DNA of 25,874 nucleotides from Candidatus Desantisbacteria bacterium CG1_02_38_46 (GTDB lineage: Bacteria > Desantisbacteria > UBA1551 > UBA1559). Positions 24,136 through 25,874 of this stretch are shown one piece after another; the first letter of the stretch is position 1, and each line of letters starts with the position of its first letter. The notes beneath the pieces were generated by a model, which made no database searches, was not told the DNA's origin, and saw nothing but the letters and a program-made list of their open reading frames with translations. The stretch covers positions 1 through 25,874 of the forward strand of contig MNUO01000034.1 in the NCBI GenBank assembly GCA_001871015.1. Reading direction: 5' to 3'. Made by a program: the position numbers and the translations under genes.

Positions 24136-24483
24136 ATGAAGAAAGTAAATCTCAAAGAAACTGACCCCCCACCTAAAATATGGAACTGGGTGTGGGATAC
24201 TTTGGGAGAAATTTCAGATGAGGTTGGTGTAGAGAAAAAGGGGAAATATCTACTCATATACGAGGGGTGGGGCGGAATTTGTGTTAGCGATATATATGAT
24301 TCAAAGAAATCCGATGAAGAAAATGAAGACGAGTCTTATAAATATGCTGAAGAACAATCTGATGATGTAATTGAAGAGTGGATTGAAGGATATAAAAAGA
24401 CTCATAACTTGATTGAATGCGGATATGAGCCCACAGGGCTCTACGGTGTCACATGGGCATTGTTTAAAAAAATAGAAAAATAA
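24136..24483 (+). CDS. Small acidic protein of unknown function
   Basis: A 115-aa product without recognised family. It opens with KETDPPPKIWNWVWDTLGEISDEVGV and continues with YLLIYEGWGGICVSD, a Glu/Asp-rich segment (SDEENEDESYKYAEEQSDD, about residues 58-76) and a final GYEPTGLYGVTWALFKKIEK. Net charge is strongly negative. The ATG at 24136 is chosen because it follows the ATPase stop by 16 bp; a longer frame from 24067 would overlap the ATPase with no ribosome site. It is probably the last gene of the module. A DNA-mimic inhibitor, an immunity or an accessory subunit are all conceivable; none is shown. Confidence 0.6.
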   Translation: MKKVNLKETDPPPKIWNWVWDTLGEISDEVGVEKKGKYLLIYEGWGGICVSDIYDSKKSDEENEDESYKYAEEQSDDVIEEWIEGYKKTHNLIECGYEPTGLYGVTWALFKKIEK

Positions 24484-24516
24484 GTTTTCGTAAGTTCCCT
24501 GTTAAAAATATTTTGG

Positions 24517-24536
24517 ATTCCTGCTTTCGCAGGAAT
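24517..24536. repeat. ATTCCTGC/GCAGGAAT hairpin (dRS3-like palindrome)
   Basis: A perfect 8-bp stem with loop TTTC, extended outward as TGG...GACA. Similar ATTCC-type hairpins are dispersed in many genomes, the Neisseria dRS3 repeat being the best known. It stands between the small acidic gene and trpD, at the right edge of the inserted block. Without a T-tract it is not a good terminator. No trpD promoter is recognised around it. Confidence 0.6.
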
Positions 24537-24573
24537 GACATCCGTATTAATCCGTGGCTAACAAGGAGTTTGT

Positions 24574-25620
24574 ATGATTAAAGAGGCGATAGCGAAGGTT
24601 GTGAAGAAGGAAAATTTGACTGAGGAAGAGGCAATTGGAACAATGCGGGAGATTATGGAAGGTACAGCGACGCCTGCACAAATTGCATCATTTATTACTG
24701 CTCTGCGAATGAAGGGTGAGACTGTTGAGGAAATAACTGGGTGCGCAAAAGTAATGCGCGAGAAAGCAACCAGAATCAATATTGATAGAGAAATAATTGT
24801 GGACACCTGTGGAACGGGTGGAGACGAGACTCACACCTTTAATATTTCTACTGCCGCAGCATTTGTAGTTGCAGGTGCAGGTTTAATAGTGGCAAAACAC
24901 GGAAATCGCTCAGTATCAAGTCAATGTGGAAGTGCAGATGTCCTTATGACTCTGGGTGTAAATCTGGATGTACCTGCAGAAAAAGTCAAGCAGTGTATTG
25001 AAAAGATTGGTATTGGTTTCTTGTATGCGCCGCTTTTTCACAGTGCTATGAAATTCGCACTTGGTCCCAGGCGTGAGATAGGAATTCGCACAATTTTCAA
25101 TATACTTGGCCCACTCACAAATCCAGCAGGAGCAAATGTGCAGGTCCTGGGAGTTTATAACCCGGATTTGACCCAGCCGATTGCAATGGTTTTGAAAAAT
25201 CTTGGTTCAAAGTCAGCATTCGTTGTTTACGGCGAGGGGTCGCCTCACCACGGCGAGTCGCATGTGGCGACTCGGGCGACTGATGAAATTAGTATAACTG
25301 GACGAACAAAGATTTCGCAATTAAAAGATGGGAATATAAATACTTATTACATTCAGCCCGAGGATTTTGGACTTAAAAGAGCAAAACTCGAGGATATAAA
25401 AGGTGGAGATGCTAAGAAAAATGCACAGATAATTATTGATTTGTTCACAGGAATGACCGGACCAAAACAGGATGTAGTTCTGATGAATTCGGCAGCAATT
25501 TTTGTTGCAGCAGAAAAAGCAAAAACTTTTGAAGAAGGTATTGAAATAGGAAAAAATTCAATAAAATCAGGAAGTGCATTAGAGAAATTAGAAGACCTGA
25601 TAAAATTTAGCAAGGAGTAA
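24574..25620 (+). CDS. trpD: Anthranilate phosphoribosyltransferase
   Basis: Second step of tryptophan synthesis: joins anthranilate to PRPP. The 348-aa protein carries the phosphate-binding loop [17 protein letters not shown] (about 79-95), [19 protein letters not shown] (split as VAKHGNRS and [10 protein letters not shown]), [21 protein letters not shown] and DEIS. AAGGAG precedes the ATG. About 13 extra residues ([13 protein letters not shown]) interrupt the usual short link between the FVVYG strand and DEIS, and are encoded by two GC-rich hairpins. It is separated from trpG by six kilobases of unrelated genes but followed within 41 bp by trpC, so the normal E-G-D-C order is kept across the interruption. 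Confidence 0.95.
   Translation: MIKEAIAKVVKKENLTEEEAIGTMREIMEGTATPAQIASFITALRMKGETVEEITGCAKVMREKATRINIDREIIVDTCGTGGDETHTFNISTAAAFVVAGAGLIVAKHGNRSVSSQCGSADVLMTLGVNLDVPAEKVKQCIEKIGIGFLYAPLFHSAMKFALGPRREIGIRTIFNILGPLTNPAGANVQVLGVYNPDLTQPIAMVLKNLGSKSAFVVYGEGSPHHGESHVATRATDEISITGRTKISQLKDGNINTYYIQPEDFGLKRAKLEDIKGGDAKKNAQIIIDLFTGMTGPKQDVVLMNSAAIFVAAEKAKTFEEGIEIGKNSIKSGSALEKLEDLIKFSKE
25231..25274. repeat. GC-rich double hairpin inserted in frame in trpD
   Basis: Hairpin one is GGCGA/TCGCC with a GGGG loop (25231-25244). Hairpin two is CGAGTCGC/GCGACTCG with loop ATGTG (25254-25274), an 8-bp perfect stem. CACCAC lies between them, reminiscent of the reversed GTGGTG head of a REP. The GC content is far above that of the surrounding gene. 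Confidence 0.65.
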
Positions 25621-25661
25621 AATGAGGTGGGTGGAAGAGGATAAAAGTGAGGGGGAAAGTC

Positions 25662-25874
25662 ATGATTTTAGATAAGATTGTAGAAAATAAAAAACGGGAA
25701 GTTGACGAAAACAGTAAATTTTATAAAGAATTGGCAGGTAAAATTAAAAATGTTTCACCAAAAGCACAGCAATCTCTGCCACTACAAACTCATAGTTTTT
25801 TGTCTGCTATCTCTATTCCTGGCAAAATCAACCTGATTGCTGAAATAAAAAGATTTTCTCCCACCAACCCTAAG
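25662..25874 (+). CDS. trpC: Indole-3-glycerol phosphate synthase, N-terminal part
   Basis: Fourth activity of tryptophan synthesis, closing the indole ring of the anthranilate-derived ribulose phosphate. Only the first 71 codons are in the window. The family opening MILDKIVENKKREVDE and the substrate-binding strand NLIAEIKRFSP (catalytic lysine in EIKR) are seen. GAGGGGGA precedes the ATG. Residues about 35-42 (QQSLPLQ and neighbours) are encoded by a reversed REP unit, lying between the N-terminal helix and the FLSAI segment that normally precedes the first barrel strand. Confidence 0.9.
   Translation, partial: MILDKIVENKKREVDENSKFYKELAGKIKNVSPKAQQSLPLQTHSFLSAISIPGKINLIAEIKRFSPTNPK
25765..25786 (-). 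repeat. REP unit inserted in frame in trpC
   Basis: On the minus strand this 22-nt unit starts GTAGTGGCAGAG and ends CTGTGC. It matches the plus-strand unit of trpE and trpG at 19 of 22 positions, and its stem GCAGAG/CTGTGC has one mismatch. It is read through in the open reverse frame. Confidence 0.75.

Noticed and set aside
24517-24536. Intrinsic terminator before trpD
   Set aside because: The hairpin is strong but lacks a following T-tract; better read as a dispersed palindrome.

Overview
The window looks like a piece of chromosome from an uncultured, moderately AT-rich, diderm bacterium. The diderm call rests on a lipoprotein, a PorV-type outer-membrane protein and a secreted protein ending in an Omp85/D15-type beta-barrel. 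The mix of PorV-like proteins, two AAA/DUF4143 ATPases and very many small palindromic repeats resembles candidate phyla such as Omnitrophota or Desantisbacteria, but that placement is inference. Every supported gene lies on the + strand. No rRNA, tRNA or CRISPR array was seen.

Layout. 1-336: non-coding DNA with a folded segment and a degenerate array of GTAG-headed palindromes (REP-like). 337-2184: two sugar/polyol dehydrogenases, a zinc MDR enzyme and a SrlD-like SDR. 2271-3515: an AAA/DUF4143 ATPase with its own promoter. 3601-6839: a cyclophilin-like protein, then gatA and gatB, with no gatC. 6841-7873: a REP-associated (RAYT/Y1) transposase between perfect 20-bp inverted repeats. 7874-13293: envelope genes (metallopeptidase/beta-propeller/beta-barrel protein, solute-binding lipoprotein, PorV-like protein). 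13396-15111: a GH127-like glycosidase. 15219-16310: argC. 16395-25874: tryptophan genes trpE, trpG, trpD and the start of trpC, with about 6 kb of foreign-looking, AT-richer DNA between trpG and trpD.

The inserted 6 kb carries a second AAA/DUF4143 ATPase, then a tightly packed cassette: a DNA methyltransferase with a C-terminal specificity-like region, a 201-aa probable winged-helix protein, a MutL/MORC-like GHKL ATPase and a small acidic protein. No restriction nuclease is recognisable. It resembles a restriction/defence module and is the best candidate here for a poorly described system.

The second striking theme is small mobile palindromes inside genes. All four trp genes present carry short in-frame palindromic insertions: trpE a head-to-head REP pair, trpG a tandem REP pair plus four heptamers, trpD two GC-rich hairpins, trpC one REP. 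The metallopeptidase/barrel gene carries a 66-bp element in three tandem in-frame copies, and a diverged copy of the same element sits in reverse orientation just upstream of trpE and appears to supply its ribosome-binding region. The resident RAYT transposase is a plausible, unproven, driver of at least some of these repeats.
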